From contig JAEWCY010000246.1 in assembly GCA_023390395.1 (NCBI GenBank), positions 1 to 14,247 of the forward strand: a DNA stretch of 14,247 nucleotides. Reading direction: 5' to 3'. Of the stretch, positions 1-7,607 are shown one piece after another. The notes under the pieces are model-generated. The model saw nothing but the letters and a program-made list of their open reading frames with translations, searched no databases and was not told where the DNA came from. Made by a program: the position numbers and the translations under genes. How positions within the stretch are numbered: the stretch's first letter is position 1; every line of letters begins with the position of its first letter. The stretch is from Pseudomonadota bacterium. Lineage in GTDB: Bacteria; Desulfobacterota; Desulfovibrionia; Desulfovibrionales; Desulfovibrionaceae.

Positions 1-77
1 GGGCCTCGTTGCCGCGCCTGCGCTACGACCAGCTCATGGCGCTTGGCTGGAAGTGCCTGGTGCCGCTGGGGCTGGCC
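1..77 (+). repeat. 77-bp exact duplicate of an internal nuoH segment
   Basis: Bases 1-77 are identical to 1113-1189 in nuoH, and the match breaks at base 78 (g here, a at 1190). The copy lies at the very edge of the window and is fused in frame to the nuoG tail at the residues LGLA. A short shared string such as ctggggctggcc in the real nuoG could explain the join. The length of 77 equals a k-mer size widely used by short-read assemblers, so an assembly artefact is the most likely origin. Confidence 0.85.
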
Positions 78-242
78 GACGGCGAAGCCCTGACCGTGAC
101 CGTGGGCGACCGCCTGCTCGAGGCGACCCTCGCCGTGAGCGACGCCGTGGCCCGGGGCGTGGCCGTGGTGCCGCGCCTGCCCCGCTGGGCCGGCCTGCCG
201 GCCGCGATCGGCCCCGAGACCCTGCGCCGGAGGCAGCCATGA
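1..242 (+). CDS. nuoG: NADH-quinone oxidoreductase subunit G, C-terminal end (partial, chimeric 5' edge)
   Basis: An open frame enters from the left edge and ends at a TGA that overlaps the ATG of nuoH as ATGA. From about base 78 it encodes a short beta-rich tail (DGEALTVTVGDRLLEA, then GVAVVPRLPRWAGLP). This resembles the C-terminal end of the molybdopterin-oxidoreductase-like domain of NuoG, where LG-x-x-DG-(x)n-V-x-V-x-x-G and G-V-x-x-VP-R patterns occur. NuoG is the large iron-sulfur subunit of the peripheral arm of complex I and normally lies directly before nuoH, so the position supports the call. The first 77 bases are not NuoG: they are an exact copy of nuoH 1113-1189, in frame, giving a false N-terminal stretch of NuoH-like residues. 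Only the part after base 77 should be trusted. The product call rests on a short tail plus gene order. Confidence 0.6.
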   Translation, partial: ASLPRLRYDQLMALGWKCLVPLGLADGEALTVTVGDRLLEATLAVSDAVARGVAVVPRLPRWAGLPAAIGPETLRRRQP

Positions 243-1231
243 CGGACATCCTGTGCGGCATCCTGGTCATGCTGGCGCGCATGGCCGTGGTCCTGGCCGT
301 GGTCTTCGGCCTGGCCGCCTACATGATCCTCGTCGAGCGCAAGCTCCTCGGACGCTTCCAGGTCCGCTACGGCCCCAACCGCGTGGGGCTTTTCGGCCTG
401 CTCCAGCCCATCGCCGACGGCCTCAAGATGCTGCTCAAGGAAGACATCGTGCCGGACGGCGTGGACCGGCGCATCTTCCTCGTCGCCCCGGCCGTGGTGG
501 CCGGCGCGGCCCTTTTCTCCTTCGCCGTGGTGCCCTTCGGCCCCACCTTCACCGTGTTCGGCCGCCCCATCGCCCAGGTCATCGCCGACACCGACGTGGG
601 GCTTCTGGTCATCTTCGGCCTGTCGTCGCTGGCCGTGTACGGCGTGGCGCTCGGCGGCTGGACCTCGGACAACAAGTACAGCCTGCTCGGCGGCATTCGC
701 GGCGCGGCCCAGATGATCAGCTACGAGCTGGCCCTGGGGCTTTCGCTGGTGCCCGTGGCCATGATGGCCCGGTCGCTGAACCTCACGGACATCGTAAACG
801 CCCAGGCGACGCTCCCCTTTGCGCTGGCCCAGCCCGTGGCCTTCGCCATCTTCGTGGTCAGCGCCCTGGCCGAGACCAACCGCATCCCCTTCGACCTGCC
901 CGAGGCGGAAAACGAGCTCCAGGCCGGCTTTCACACCGAATATTCCGGCATGCGCTTCGCGCTCTTCTTCGTCGGCGAATACGTCAACATGATCCTGCTC
1001 GGCTCCGTCACGGCCATCTTCTTCCTGGGCGGCTGGAACGGTCCCTTTCTGCCGCCCATCGTCTGGTTCGGGCTCAAGGTCCTGGCCGTGCCGGTCTTCC
1101 TCATCTGGACCCGGGCCTCGTTGCCGCGCCTGCGCTACGACCAGCTCATGGCGCTTGGCTGGAAGTGCCTGGTGCCGCTGGGGCTGGCCAACATCCTCGT
1201 CACCGGGGCGCTGCTCGCGGCCGGCAGGTAG
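239..1231 (+). CDS. nuoH: NADH-quinone oxidoreductase subunit H
   Basis: This 330-residue membrane protein has the usual NuoH length, the family norm being eight helices. It forms the quinone-binding chamber where the membrane arm meets the peripheral arm of complex I. Diagnostic motifs are ERK at residues 33-35, GPNRVG at 45-50, a central ISYELALGLS, and the strongly conserved acidic loop AETNRIPFDLPEAENEL at about 211-227, followed by an EYSGMRFALFF stretch. These loops line the quinone site and link it to proton pumping. The ATG at 239 overlaps the upstream TGA as ATGA, implying translational coupling with nuoG. The gene stops with TAG and nuoI begins nine bases later. Bases 1113-1189 of this gene reappear at the left window edge. 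The call is secure. Confidence 0.97.
   Translation: MTDILCGILVMLARMAVVLAVVFGLAAYMILVERKLLGRFQVRYGPNRVGLFGLLQPIADGLKMLLKEDIVPDGVDRRIFLVAPAVVAGAALFSFAVVPFGPTFTVFGRPIAQVIADTDVGLLVIFGLSSLAVYGVALGGWTSDNKYSLLGGIRGAAQMISYELALGLSLVPVAMMARSLNLTDIVNAQATLPFALAQPVAFAIFVVSALAETNRIPFDLPEAENELQAGFHTEYSGMRFALFFVGEYVNMILLGSVTAIFFLGGWNGPFLPPIVWFGLKVLAVPVFLIWTRASLPRLRYDQLMALGWKCLVPLGLANILVTGALLAAGR
1113..1189 (+). repeat. Genuine copy of the 77-bp duplicated segment inside nuoH
   Basis: This segment encodes the penultimate part of NuoH (about residues 292-317, including PRLRYDQLMALGWK). It is in its natural context, because the protein continues normally on both sides. It is therefore the source of the edge copy at 1-77. 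Confidence 0.85.
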
Positions 1232-1240
1232 GGAAACGCC

Positions 1241-1804
1241 ATGGAAGAAAAAAAAGACAAGCCGGGCCTTTTGCGCGAGGTCCTGGACGGCGCGGCCGGG
1301 CTGGCCGGCTCCTACGCCGCCACGCTCACGCACCTGTTCCGCAAGCCCGTGACCGAGCAGTACCCGGACTACAAGCGGCCCATGCCGGCACGCACGCGCG
1401 GCCGCATCATCCTCACCCGCTCGCCCGACGGCAAGGAGCGCTGCGTGGCCTGCTACCTGTGCTCCGGGGCCTGCCCGGTCAACTGCATCTCCATGCAGTC
1501 CGAGGAAGGGCCGGACGGCAGGCGTCGGGCGGCCTGGTTCCGCATCAACTTCGCCCGCTGCATCTACTGCGGCCTGTGCGAGGAGGCCTGCCCCACCCTG
1601 GCCCTGCAGCTCACGCCGGAATTCGCCTTCTGCAAGGACGCCATCGAGGATTTCGTGTACGAGAAGGAGGACCTCCTGGTGGACCACGGCGGCAAGGACC
1701 CGGACTACGACTTCTACGCCCACGCCGGCGTGGCCGCCGGCCGGCCCAAGGGCGAGCACATCGGCGAGGACGAGCCCGTGGACGTCAAGAGCATCCTGCC
1801 CTGA
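1241..1804 (+). CDS. nuoI: NADH-quinone oxidoreductase subunit I (two 4Fe-4S ferredoxin-type)
   Basis: NuoI carries clusters N6a and N6b, which pass electrons along the peripheral arm toward N2 and the quinone site above NuoH. The 187-residue product has two classic 4Fe-4S binding motifs. The first is CVACYLCSGACP with C68, C71, C74 and C78, and the second is CIYCGLCEEACP with C107, C110, C113 and C117. The N-terminal region (GSYAATLTHLFRKPVTEQYP) matches the amphipathic lead-in typical of NuoI, and RGRIILTR precedes the first cluster as expected. The C-terminal tail of about 65 residues is acidic and rich in Asp and Glu. The start ATG lies nine bases after the nuoH stop with only a weak purine-rich stretch ahead, consistent with coupling. 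After the stop there is an unusual 189-bp gap before nuoJ. Confidence 0.96.
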   Translation: MEEKKDKPGLLREVLDGAAGLAGSYAATLTHLFRKPVTEQYPDYKRPMPARTRGRIILTRSPDGKERCVACYLCSGACPVNCISMQSEEGPDGRRRAAWFRINFARCIYCGLCEEACPTLALQLTPEFAFCKDAIEDFVYEKEDLLVDHGGKDPDYDFYAHAGVAAGRPKGEHIGEDEPVDVKSILP

Positions 1805-1832
1805 CCGGCGCGGGAAGCGAGGCCATCCGCCC

Positions 1833-1997
1833 ATGAAAAGCAAGCGACATCATCAAATACCCCGGCAAGAGACGGGCTCCAGGGCAGCGCCGCAAGGAAC
1901 GCACCCCCTTGCGGGATTCCAAAGGGCGCCAGCCCTTTGGCCGCCGGAGGCTTCCCCCCTGCCGCCTTCCCGCACCGCCCCCCGGAGGCCGTCATGA
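1833..1997 (+). other. Short open frame bridging the nuoI-nuoJ gap (doubtful)
   Basis: An ATG-started frame of 54 codons (beginning MKSKRHHQIPRQETGS) runs through the whole hairpin-repeat region. It ends in a TGA that overlaps the nuoJ ATG as ATGA. A weak GAGG lies about ten bases before its ATG. The composition (Pro, Arg and Ala rich, copied from repeat sequence) does not look like a real protein. It may be fortuitous, or it may carry ribosomes across the insertion and keep nuoJ translationally coupled. Confidence 0.15.
1889..1951 (-). repeat. Intergenic hairpin element inside the nuo operon
   Basis: Read on the minus strand, the element begins with GCCTCCGGCGG (1951-1941). A perfect 9-bp stem follows (CCAAAGGGC at 1919-1927 with GCCCTTTGG at 1932-1940, four-base loop). 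Next is a second perfect 8-bp stem (CCGCAAGG at 1890-1897 with CCTTGCGG at 1907-1914). The same 11-base leader followed by a different hairpin occurs on the plus strand at 7608. It looks like a dispersed REP-like palindromic element. No U-tract follows either stem, so it is not an obvious intrinsic terminator, but it could attenuate or stabilise the nuo transcript. The rest of the 189-bp gap (1805-1888) holds no recognised site. Confidence 0.7.
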
Positions 1998-2509
1998 CCG
2001 CCCTCGGCGCGCTTTTTTACCTGCTGTCCGCCGTGATGCTGGCCGCCGCCGGCCTGGCCGCCACCCGGCGCAATCCCATCCACGCCGTGTGCTGCGCCGT
2101 GGTCGCCTTCCTGGCCTCGGCCGGGGTGTTCACGGTCCTCGGCGCGCCGCTGCCCGGCGCGTTGCAGGTGGTGGTCTACGCCGGGGCCATCATGGTGCTT
2201 TTCCTTTTCATCATCATGCTGCTCGGCCTGCCCGTGGGCCAGGGCTCGGTGCCGGCGGCGCGGCTGGCCGCGCCGGGCGTGCTGGTCGGGGCCAGCCTGG
2301 TCGCCCTGTTTACGCTGCTCAGCCGCGACCCGGCCGGCCTGACGCCCCTGCCGGCGGCCACGGCCGCGCCCGGGGCCGTGGGGGCGGTGCTTTTCGGCGA
2401 CTACTGGCTGGCCGTGGAAGCCGTTTCCATCCTGCTTTTCGCGGCCCTGGCCGCCGTTTTGCTCCTCGGCCGGGCCCGGCGGGAACACAAGGGAGGTGAG
2501 CCGGCATGA
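1994..2509 (+). CDS. nuoJ: NADH-quinone oxidoreductase subunit J
   Basis: This 171-residue hydrophobic protein (family norm five helices) sits between NuoH and NuoK in the membrane arm and contributes to the hydrophilic axis carrying the pumping signal. The N-terminal helix is followed by RRNPIHAV, and the most conserved helix reads VVVYAGAIMVLFLFIIMLLG, matching the NuoJ signature VYAGA-(I/M)-MVLF. I chose the ATG at 1994 because CGGAGG at 1983-1988 lies five bases upstream and the protein then begins with a normal first helix. An in-frame TTG at 1937 would only add residues encoded by repeat DNA. The stop overlaps the nuoK start as ATGA. The 189-bp gap upstream is unlike the other, near-zero gaps in the operon. 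Confidence 0.95.
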   Translation: MTALGALFYLLSAVMLAAAGLAATRRNPIHAVCCAVVAFLASAGVFTVLGAPLPGALQVVVYAGAIMVLFLFIIMLLGLPVGQGSVPAARLAAPGVLVGASLVALFTLLSRDPAGLTPLPAATAAPGAVGAVLFGDYWLAVEAVSILLFAALAAVLLLGRARREHKGGEPA

Positions 2510-2814
2510 ACGTGCCCCTGTCCCACGTGCTTGTCGTGGCCGCGCTGCTCTTCGCCGTCGGCGGCCTGTGCGCCACCTGCCGGCGCAACGTGCTCATGAT
2601 CCTGGTCGGCGTGGAATTCATGCTGACGGCCGCCTCCATCGCCTTCGTCGGCGGCGCGCTGGCCCACGGCAACCTGGACGGCCAGGCGGCGGTCATCCTG
2701 GTCATGGGCCTGGCCGCGGCCGAGGCCGCCCTGGGCCTGGCCCTGCTCGTCCACGCCCGGCGCGGCGGCGGCACGACCGACATCGACGGCTACCGCCGGC
2801 TTTCGGGGGAATGA
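2506..2814 (+). CDS. nuoK: NADH-quinone oxidoreductase subunit K
   Basis: This 102-residue, three-helix subunit is homologous to MrpC of Mrp antiporters and is part of the proton channel next to NuoN and NuoJ. The two buried glutamates essential for coupling in this family are both present: E37 in GVEFML and E73 in LAAAEAALGLALL. The loop motif HGNLDGQ between helices two and three also matches. Length is standard. It overlaps nuoJ by four bases, and the good Shine-Dalgarno sequence gggaggtgag lies inside the end of nuoJ. Its own TGA overlaps the nuoL start. Confidence 0.97.
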   Translation: MNVPLSHVLVVAALLFAVGGLCATCRRNVLMILVGVEFMLTAASIAFVGGALAHGNLDGQAAVILVMGLAAAEAALGLALLVHARRGGGTTDIDGYRRLSGE

Positions 2815-4679
2815 TGGAAAACGCCCTTGCCCTGATGCTGCTTTTCCCCCTGGCCGGGGCCGTGTTCCAGGCCGGCTGGGGCCTTTCCGTCGGCCGGCGG
2901 GCCAGCGCCGTCCTGGCCGCCCTGGCCGTGGCCGGAGCCCTGGCCGCCGCGCTCTTCGCCCTGGCCCGCTGCCCGGTCGCGCCGGTGCACGTCTCCTTCG
3001 GGTCCTGGTTCGCCTTCGACGGCTTTTCCGCCGCCTTCTCGCTCCTTTACGACCGCATCGCCGCTGTCATGACCGCGACCGTGACCGGCACGGCCCTGCT
3101 CATCCACCTCTACTCCGCCGGCTACATGCGCGACGACAAGTCCTATTCCCGCTATTTCTGCTACTTGAACCTGTTCGTCTTCTTCATGCTGCTCATCGCC
3201 CTGGCCGACGACCTGCTGCTGCTCTTCATGGGCTGGGAAGGAGTCGGCTTCTGCTCCTTCGCGCTCATCGGCTTCTGGCACGAGGAGCGCAAGAACGTGA
3301 ACGCCGGGGTCAAGGCCTTCATCACCACGCGCATCGGCGACCTCGGCTACGTGGCCGGGCTGGCCCTTGTCGTGGCCTCTTTCGGCGAGGCGTCGCTCAC
3401 CGGCCTCGCCGCCGGGGCCGAGGTCCTCTCCCCGGGCATGGCCGCGGCCATCGGCTTCTGCTTTCTCTTCGCGGCGCTCGGCAAATCCGCCCAACTGCCG
3501 CTTTCCTCGTGGCTGCCCGACGCCATGGCCGGCCCCACCCCGGTCTCGGCGCTCATCCACGCCGCCACCATGGTCACGGCCGGGGTCTACCTGCTCATGC
3601 GCCTGGACCCGCTTTTGGCCTACGCCCCGTCCGTGGGCGCCGCGGCGGCGTGCATCGGCGCGGCCACGGCCCTTTACGGCGCGAGCTGCGCCCTGGGCCA
3701 GCGCGACGTCAAGCGCATCCTGGCCTATTCCACCATCAGCCAGGTCGGCTACATGTTCCTGGCCGCCGGCAGCGCCGACGTGACCGGGGCGCTTTTCCAC
3801 CTCCAGACCCACGCCTTCTTCAAGTCGCTGCTGTTCATGTGCGCCGGCATCATGATCCAGGCCTGCGGCGAGGAGCACGACATCTTCCGCATGGGCGCGC
3901 ACCTGCGGCGGCGCTACCCGGGCCTTTTCATTCTCTTCACCTGCGGCGCGGCCGCCCTGGCCGGCATCCCCTTCACCTCGGGATATTTCAGCAAGGGCCG
4001 GACCCTGGCCGACGCCCTGACCCATCCCGACCCGATCTTCCTGGCCGCCTTCGCCATGGCCACCCTGGCCGCCCTGATCACGGCCATCTACGTTTTCCGC
4101 ATGTATTTCGTGGCCTTTTTTTCCGAACCCGCCGATCCGGCCCACCTGCACCCGGACCCGGCCCTTTCGCGCATGCAGTGGCCGCTGTGGCCCCTGGCCG
4201 TGCTGGCCGTGCTGTACGGGTTCGTCAATCCGCCGGAATTCCTGCATCTACGGGACTGGCTCGACCACTTCCTCGTCGGCGTGGCCGCGCCCCTGCCACC
4301 CCATGCCGCCCATGCGGAGCTCTTTGTGGAAAGTCTCGACGCCCTGCTCGCCCTGGCCGGCCTGGCCATCGCCTGGGGCCTGTACCGGCCGGCCCGGCAT
4401 CCCGCGCCGGCCCCGGCCGGCTGGCTCACGGCCGGGCTCGGCCTGGACGGCTTGTACCTCAAGCGCCTGGCCGCGCCCTACGAGAAGCTGGCCGCCTTCG
4501 CCTGGCGCGGCATCGACGAGGACGTCCTGGACGGCGCGGCCGCCGGCCTGGCCTCGGGCGTCGGCGGCGCGTCCGTGGCCGTGGCCCGCCTCGGCGGCGG
4601 GCGCATCTCCGCCTCGCTGCTTGCGATCTTCGCCGGCGCGGCCGCGTTGCTGCTGTGGCTGGCCATAGGATGGAATTAA
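2811..4679 (+). CDS. nuoL: NADH-quinone oxidoreductase subunit L (antiporter-like)
   Basis: NuoL is the distal antiporter-like pump of complex I. At 622 residues it has normal length. Signatures present are HLYSAGYMRDD in the N-terminal domain, FMGWEGVGFCSFALIGFW with the key Glu at residue 143, LGKSAQLPLSSWLPDA with the key Lys at 225, AGPTPVSALIHAATMVTAG, RDVKRILAYSTISQVGYM and HAFFKSLLFM. The C-terminal part (about 500-622) contains a hydrophilic, helical stretch and a last hydrophobic helix, consistent with the lateral helix that clamps M and N. Two adjacent ATGs (2811 and 2814) are possible starts; 2811 overlaps the nuoK stop as ATGA and is chosen. NuoM follows after 15 bases. Confidence 0.97.
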   Translation: MMENALALMLLFPLAGAVFQAGWGLSVGRRASAVLAALAVAGALAAALFALARCPVAPVHVSFGSWFAFDGFSAAFSLLYDRIAAVMTATVTGTALLIHLYSAGYMRDDKSYSRYFCYLNLFVFFMLLIALADDLLLLFMGWEGVGFCSFALIGFWHEERKNVNAGVKAFITTRIGDLGYVAGLALVVASFGEASLTGLAAGAEVLSPGMAAAIGFCFLFAALGKSAQLPLSSWLPDAMAGPTPVSALIHAATMVTAGVYLLMRLDPLLAYAPSVGAAAACIGAATALYGASCALGQRDVKRILAYSTISQVGYMFLAAGSADVTGALFHLQTHAFFKSLLFMCAGIMIQACGEEHDIFRMGAHLRRRYPGLFILFTCGAAALAGIPFTSGYFSKGRTLADALTHPDPIFLAAFAMATLAALITAIYVFRMYFVAFFSEPADPAHLHPDPALSRMQWPLWPLAVLAVLYGFVNPPEFLHLRDWLDHFLVGVAAPLPPHAAHAELFVESLDALLALAGLAIAWGLYRPARHPAPAPAGWLTAGLGLDGLYLKRLAAPYEKLAAFAWRGIDEDVLDGAAAGLASGVGGASVAVARLGGGRISASLLAIFAGAAALLLWLAIGWN

Positions 4680-4694
4680 GGTAACGGAGCGCCC

Positions 4695-6188
4695 ATGCGG
4701 CAACTGCCCTGGCTGACCCTGCTCGTCTTCTGGCCCTTGGCCGCCGCCCTGGTCCTGCCGCTTTTGCGGCGCTCCCGGGAGGCCTGCCGCCGTTTCGCCC
4801 TGGCCGCGGCCCTGGCCGAGCTGGCCCTGGCCGGACTGGTCGTGCTCCTTTTCGCCGCCGGCCGGCCCGACCTGCCCGTGGTCGAGGACGCGGCCTGGAT
4901 TCCCGCCCTGGGCATCCGCTACACGCTGACCTGCGACGGCCTGAGCCTCGTCTTCGTCGTGCTCACGGCCTTTATCGGCGTGTGCTGCATGCTGGCCTCG
5001 CGCCGCGACGACGCCGCCCGCCCGGCCCTGTACCACGCCCTGATCCTGGCCTCCCTCGCCACGGTCCAAGGCGTGTTCCTGGCCTCGGACGTCTTCCTCT
5101 TCGCCCTTTTCTGGGAAGCCCAGCTCATCCCGGTCTTCTTTCTCATCGGCGTCTTCGGCCACGGCGAGCGCATGCGCGTGGCCATCAAGTTCTTCCTCTT
5201 CTCCGCCGTGGGCGGCCTGCTCATGTTCCTGGCCGTCATCGCGCTCGGCATCCTTTCCGCCGACCTGCCGGGCGGCCCGACCTTCGCGCTTTTCGACCTC
5301 ACCCGCCTGGCCCTGCCCGTCGGCGCCGGCCGCTGGCTCTTCGCCGCCTTCGTGCTGTCCTTCGCCATAAAAATCCCGCTGGTGCCGGTCCACATGTGGC
5401 TGCCCGACGCCCACACCGAGGCCCCCACGGCCGGCAGCCTCATCCTGGCCGGGCTGCTGCTCAAAACCGGCGGCTACGCGCTCATCCGCTTCGCCCTGCC
5501 CCTTTTCCCGGAAGCGGCCGTGGCTTTCGCCCCGCTTTTGACCGTCCTCGGCCTGATCGGGCTCTTCTACGCCTCGGCCGTGGCCCTGGCCCAGGAGGAC
5601 GTCAAGCGCCTGATCGCCTATTCGAGCATCGGCCATATGGGCCTGGCCGTGGCCGCCGTGGTCTCGGGCTCGCGCCTGGCGCTTGGCGGCGCGGTGGTCA
5701 TGATGGTCAGCCACGCCCTGACCTCGGGCGGGCTCTTCGCCCAGGCCGGCATGATCGGCGAACGCCTGGGCAGCCGCCGCTTCGACGTGCTCGGCGGCAT
5801 CTGGAACAAGGCCCCGGGCTTCGGCGCGGCCTTTCTTTTCTGCATCCTGGCCGCCGCCGCCCTGCCCGGGCTGTCGGGCTTCGTGGGCGAGGCCATGATG
5901 GTCTTCGGCCTCTTCCGTGTCGACGGCCTGGCCGGCGGCTTCGCCGTGGCCGGCATGGCCGCGACGCTTATCTACCTCCTGCGCCTGGCCCGGGACACCC
6001 TCTTCGGCCCGGCCCGAAGCGAGCTGCCCTTCCCGGACCTGGACGCCCGGGAGACGGCCCTGCTCGTATCCCTGGTCCTGGCCATCCTGTGGCTGGGCCT
6101 TTTCCCCGGCCCGGTGCTGCAACTCGTCGCCTCGCCCCTGGACGCCGTGGCCGGCCATGTCTGGCCCGTCGCCGGGACGGGCATGTAA
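4695..6188 (+). CDS. nuoM: NADH-quinone oxidoreductase subunit M (antiporter-like)
   Basis: This 497-residue antiporter-like membrane subunit lies between L and N in complex I. It has FALFWEAQLIPVFFLIG with the conserved Glu at 141, and FAIKIPLVPVHMWLPDAH with Lys 226. It also has the strong NuoM signature TEAPTAGSLILAGLLLKTGG with Lys 257, followed by QEDVKRLIAYSSIGHMG and a LPGLSGFVGE loop. The TEAPT-x-GS-x-x-LA pattern separates it from NuoL and NuoN. The start ATG is preceded by GGAG at 4686-4689, five bases upstream, and lies 15 bases after the nuoL stop. Spacing to nuoN is 16 bases. The window shows no frameshift or missing motif. Confidence 0.97.
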   Translation: MRQLPWLTLLVFWPLAAALVLPLLRRSREACRRFALAAALAELALAGLVVLLFAAGRPDLPVVEDAAWIPALGIRYTLTCDGLSLVFVVLTAFIGVCCMLASRRDDAARPALYHALILASLATVQGVFLASDVFLFALFWEAQLIPVFFLIGVFGHGERMRVAIKFFLFSAVGGLLMFLAVIALGILSADLPGGPTFALFDLTRLALPVGAGRWLFAAFVLSFAIKIPLVPVHMWLPDAHTEAPTAGSLILAGLLLKTGGYALIRFALPLFPEAAVAFAPLLTVLGLIGLFYASAVALAQEDVKRLIAYSSIGHMGLAVAAVVSGSRLALGGAVVMMVSHALTSGGLFAQAGMIGERLGSRRFDVLGGIWNKAPGFGAAFLFCILAAAALPGLSGFVGEAMMVFGLFRVDGLAGGFAVAGMAATLIYLLRLARDTLFGPARSELPFPDLDARETALLVSLVLAILWLGLFPGPVLQLVASPLDAVAGHVWPVAGTGM

Positions 6189-6204
6189 TCCGGAAGGAAC
6201 GCCT

Positions 6205-7590
6205 ATGGCCGCCGCCCTGACCGATCTCGCCCCCCACCTCGCCCTGGCCGCCGGCGGCCTGGCCGCCCTGGGCACGGCCTGGTTGCCCCGCGCCGCCGCC
6301 CGGACCCTCACGCCCGTCGTGGCCGCCCTCTTCGCCGTGCTCCCCGGCCTGTGGGCCGTCTGGACCGGCGGCGAAGCCAGCGGCATGACCCGCTTTTTCG
6401 CGGGCCTCCTCAGCGTGATCACCCTGGCCGTGACCGGACTTCTCGCCCGCTTCGCCGACCGCCGGGGCTTCGCCGGCGACGCGCTTTACGGCCTCGTCCT
6501 CTGGTCGGCGCTCGGCATGCTGCTGCTGGCCGAATCCACGGACTGGATCATGCTGCTCCTCGGCCTGGAGCTGGCTTCGCTTTGCCTCTACGCCCTGGTG
6601 GCCGCCCGCACGGACGACGGGCTCGGGGCCGAGGCGGCGCTCAAGTACTTCCTGCCCGGCGCGGTGGGGCTGGCCGTCATGACCTTCGGCATAAGCCTCG
6701 TCTATGCCGGCAGCGGCAGCCTGGACATCGCCGACTCCCTGGCCGCCGGCGGCCCCCTGGTCGCGGCCGGGCTGGCCCTGGCCCTGGTCGGCCTCGCCTT
6801 CAAGCTCTCCCTGGCCCCGGTCCACCTCTGGACGCCCGACGTCTACCAGGGCGCGCCGGCCCCGGTGGCCGCCTTTCTTTCCACGGGCTCCAAGGCCGCC
6901 GTGGCCGCCGCCCTGCTCCACCTCTGCGCCGAGGCTCCTCCCGAGACCATGGACGTCCTGGCCCCGGCCCTGGTCGCCGTGGCCGCCCTGACCATGGCCG
7001 TGGGCAACCTCGGGGCGCTGCTGCAAAAAAGCGTCAAGCGCATGCTGGCCTTCTCCTCCATCGGCCAGATGGGCTACATCTGCATGGCCGCCCTGGCGGT
7101 CAACGACGGCGGCGGCGAGGCCGCGCTCTACTACCTGGCCGCCTACGCCCTTATGGACCTCGGCGCGTTCGGGGCCGTGGGCGCGCTCTCCGGCGACGGC
7201 CCGGACCGCGACGCCGTCGAATCCTACCGGGGCCTCGGCTACGTCTACCCCTGGCGCTGCGGCGCGCTGTGCGCCTGCCTGTTCTCCCTGGCCGGCCTGC
7301 CGCCCACGGCCGGCTTCATGGGCAAGTTCCTGGTCTTCGGCGCGGCCCTGCGGGCCGGCTACGTCGGACTGGCCGTGTTCGGCATCCTCATGGCCGTGGT
7401 CGGCATCTTCTACGCCCTGCGCCTGGTGGCCACGCTCTACATGCGCCAGGGCGTCGAGGCCCTGCCCGTCCTCCCCGCCCCGGCCGGACCGGCGGCGGCC
7501 GCCACGCTGTGGGCCGTGTCCGCCGGCGTCCTCGCCCTGGGGCTCTTCCCCGGGCCGCTGCTCGCGGCTATCGCCTTCGTGGCGGGATAA
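6205..7590 (+). CDS. nuoN: NADH-quinone oxidoreductase subunit N (antiporter-like)
   Basis: This 461-residue protein is the antiporter-like subunit adjoining NuoK and is the last nuo gene here, in canonical order. Motifs are LLLGLELASLCLYALVA with Glu 122, GLAFKLSLAPVHLWTPDVYQ with Lys 200, GAPAPVAAFLSTGSKAA, KSVKRMLAFSSIGQMGY and SLAGLPPTAGFMGKF. The WTPDVYQGAP string is typical of NuoN rather than L or M. The ATG at 6205 is preceded by ggaagga about six bases upstream. A longer in-frame extension reaching into nuoM was rejected because it would duplicate nuoM coding sequence and lacks homology. A hairpin element lies just after the stop and probably marks the operon end. Confidence 0.97.
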   Translation: MAAALTDLAPHLALAAGGLAALGTAWLPRAAARTLTPVVAALFAVLPGLWAVWTGGEASGMTRFFAGLLSVITLAVTGLLARFADRRGFAGDALYGLVLWSALGMLLLAESTDWIMLLLGLELASLCLYALVAARTDDGLGAEAALKYFLPGAVGLAVMTFGISLVYAGSGSLDIADSLAAGGPLVAAGLALALVGLAFKLSLAPVHLWTPDVYQGAPAPVAAFLSTGSKAAVAAALLHLCAEAPPETMDVLAPALVAVAALTMAVGNLGALLQKSVKRMLAFSSIGQMGYICMAALAVNDGGGEAALYYLAAYALMDLGAFGAVGALSGDGPDRDAVESYRGLGYVYPWRCGALCACLFSLAGLPPTAGFMGKFLVFGAALRAGYVGLAVFGILMAVVGIFYALRLVATLYMRQGVEALPVLPAPAGPAAAATLWAVSAGVLALGLFPGPLLAAIAFVAG

Positions 7591-7607
7591 GCGGGGAAAG
7601 GAAAGAC

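Noticed and set aside
23..1843. Long minus-strand open frame opposite nuoH and nuoI
   Set aside because: It is antisense to two genes with clear motifs. Its Gly/His/Gln/Glu/Arg-rich composition is typical of shadow frames in GC-rich DNA.
1937..1993. TTG start giving an extended NuoJ
   Set aside because: The added residues derive from the hairpin repeat region. The ATG at 1994 has CGGAGG five bases upstream.
5917..6204. Upstream extension of nuoN into nuoM
   Set aside because: The extra residues are out-of-frame nuoM sequence. The ATG at 6205 has a suitable ribosome site and gives a normal NuoN N-terminus.
4248..6422. Long minus-strand open frame opposite nuoL, nuoM and nuoN
   Set aside because: It is low complexity (Gly, Gln, Glu, His rich), has no recognisable domain, and opposes secure complex I genes.
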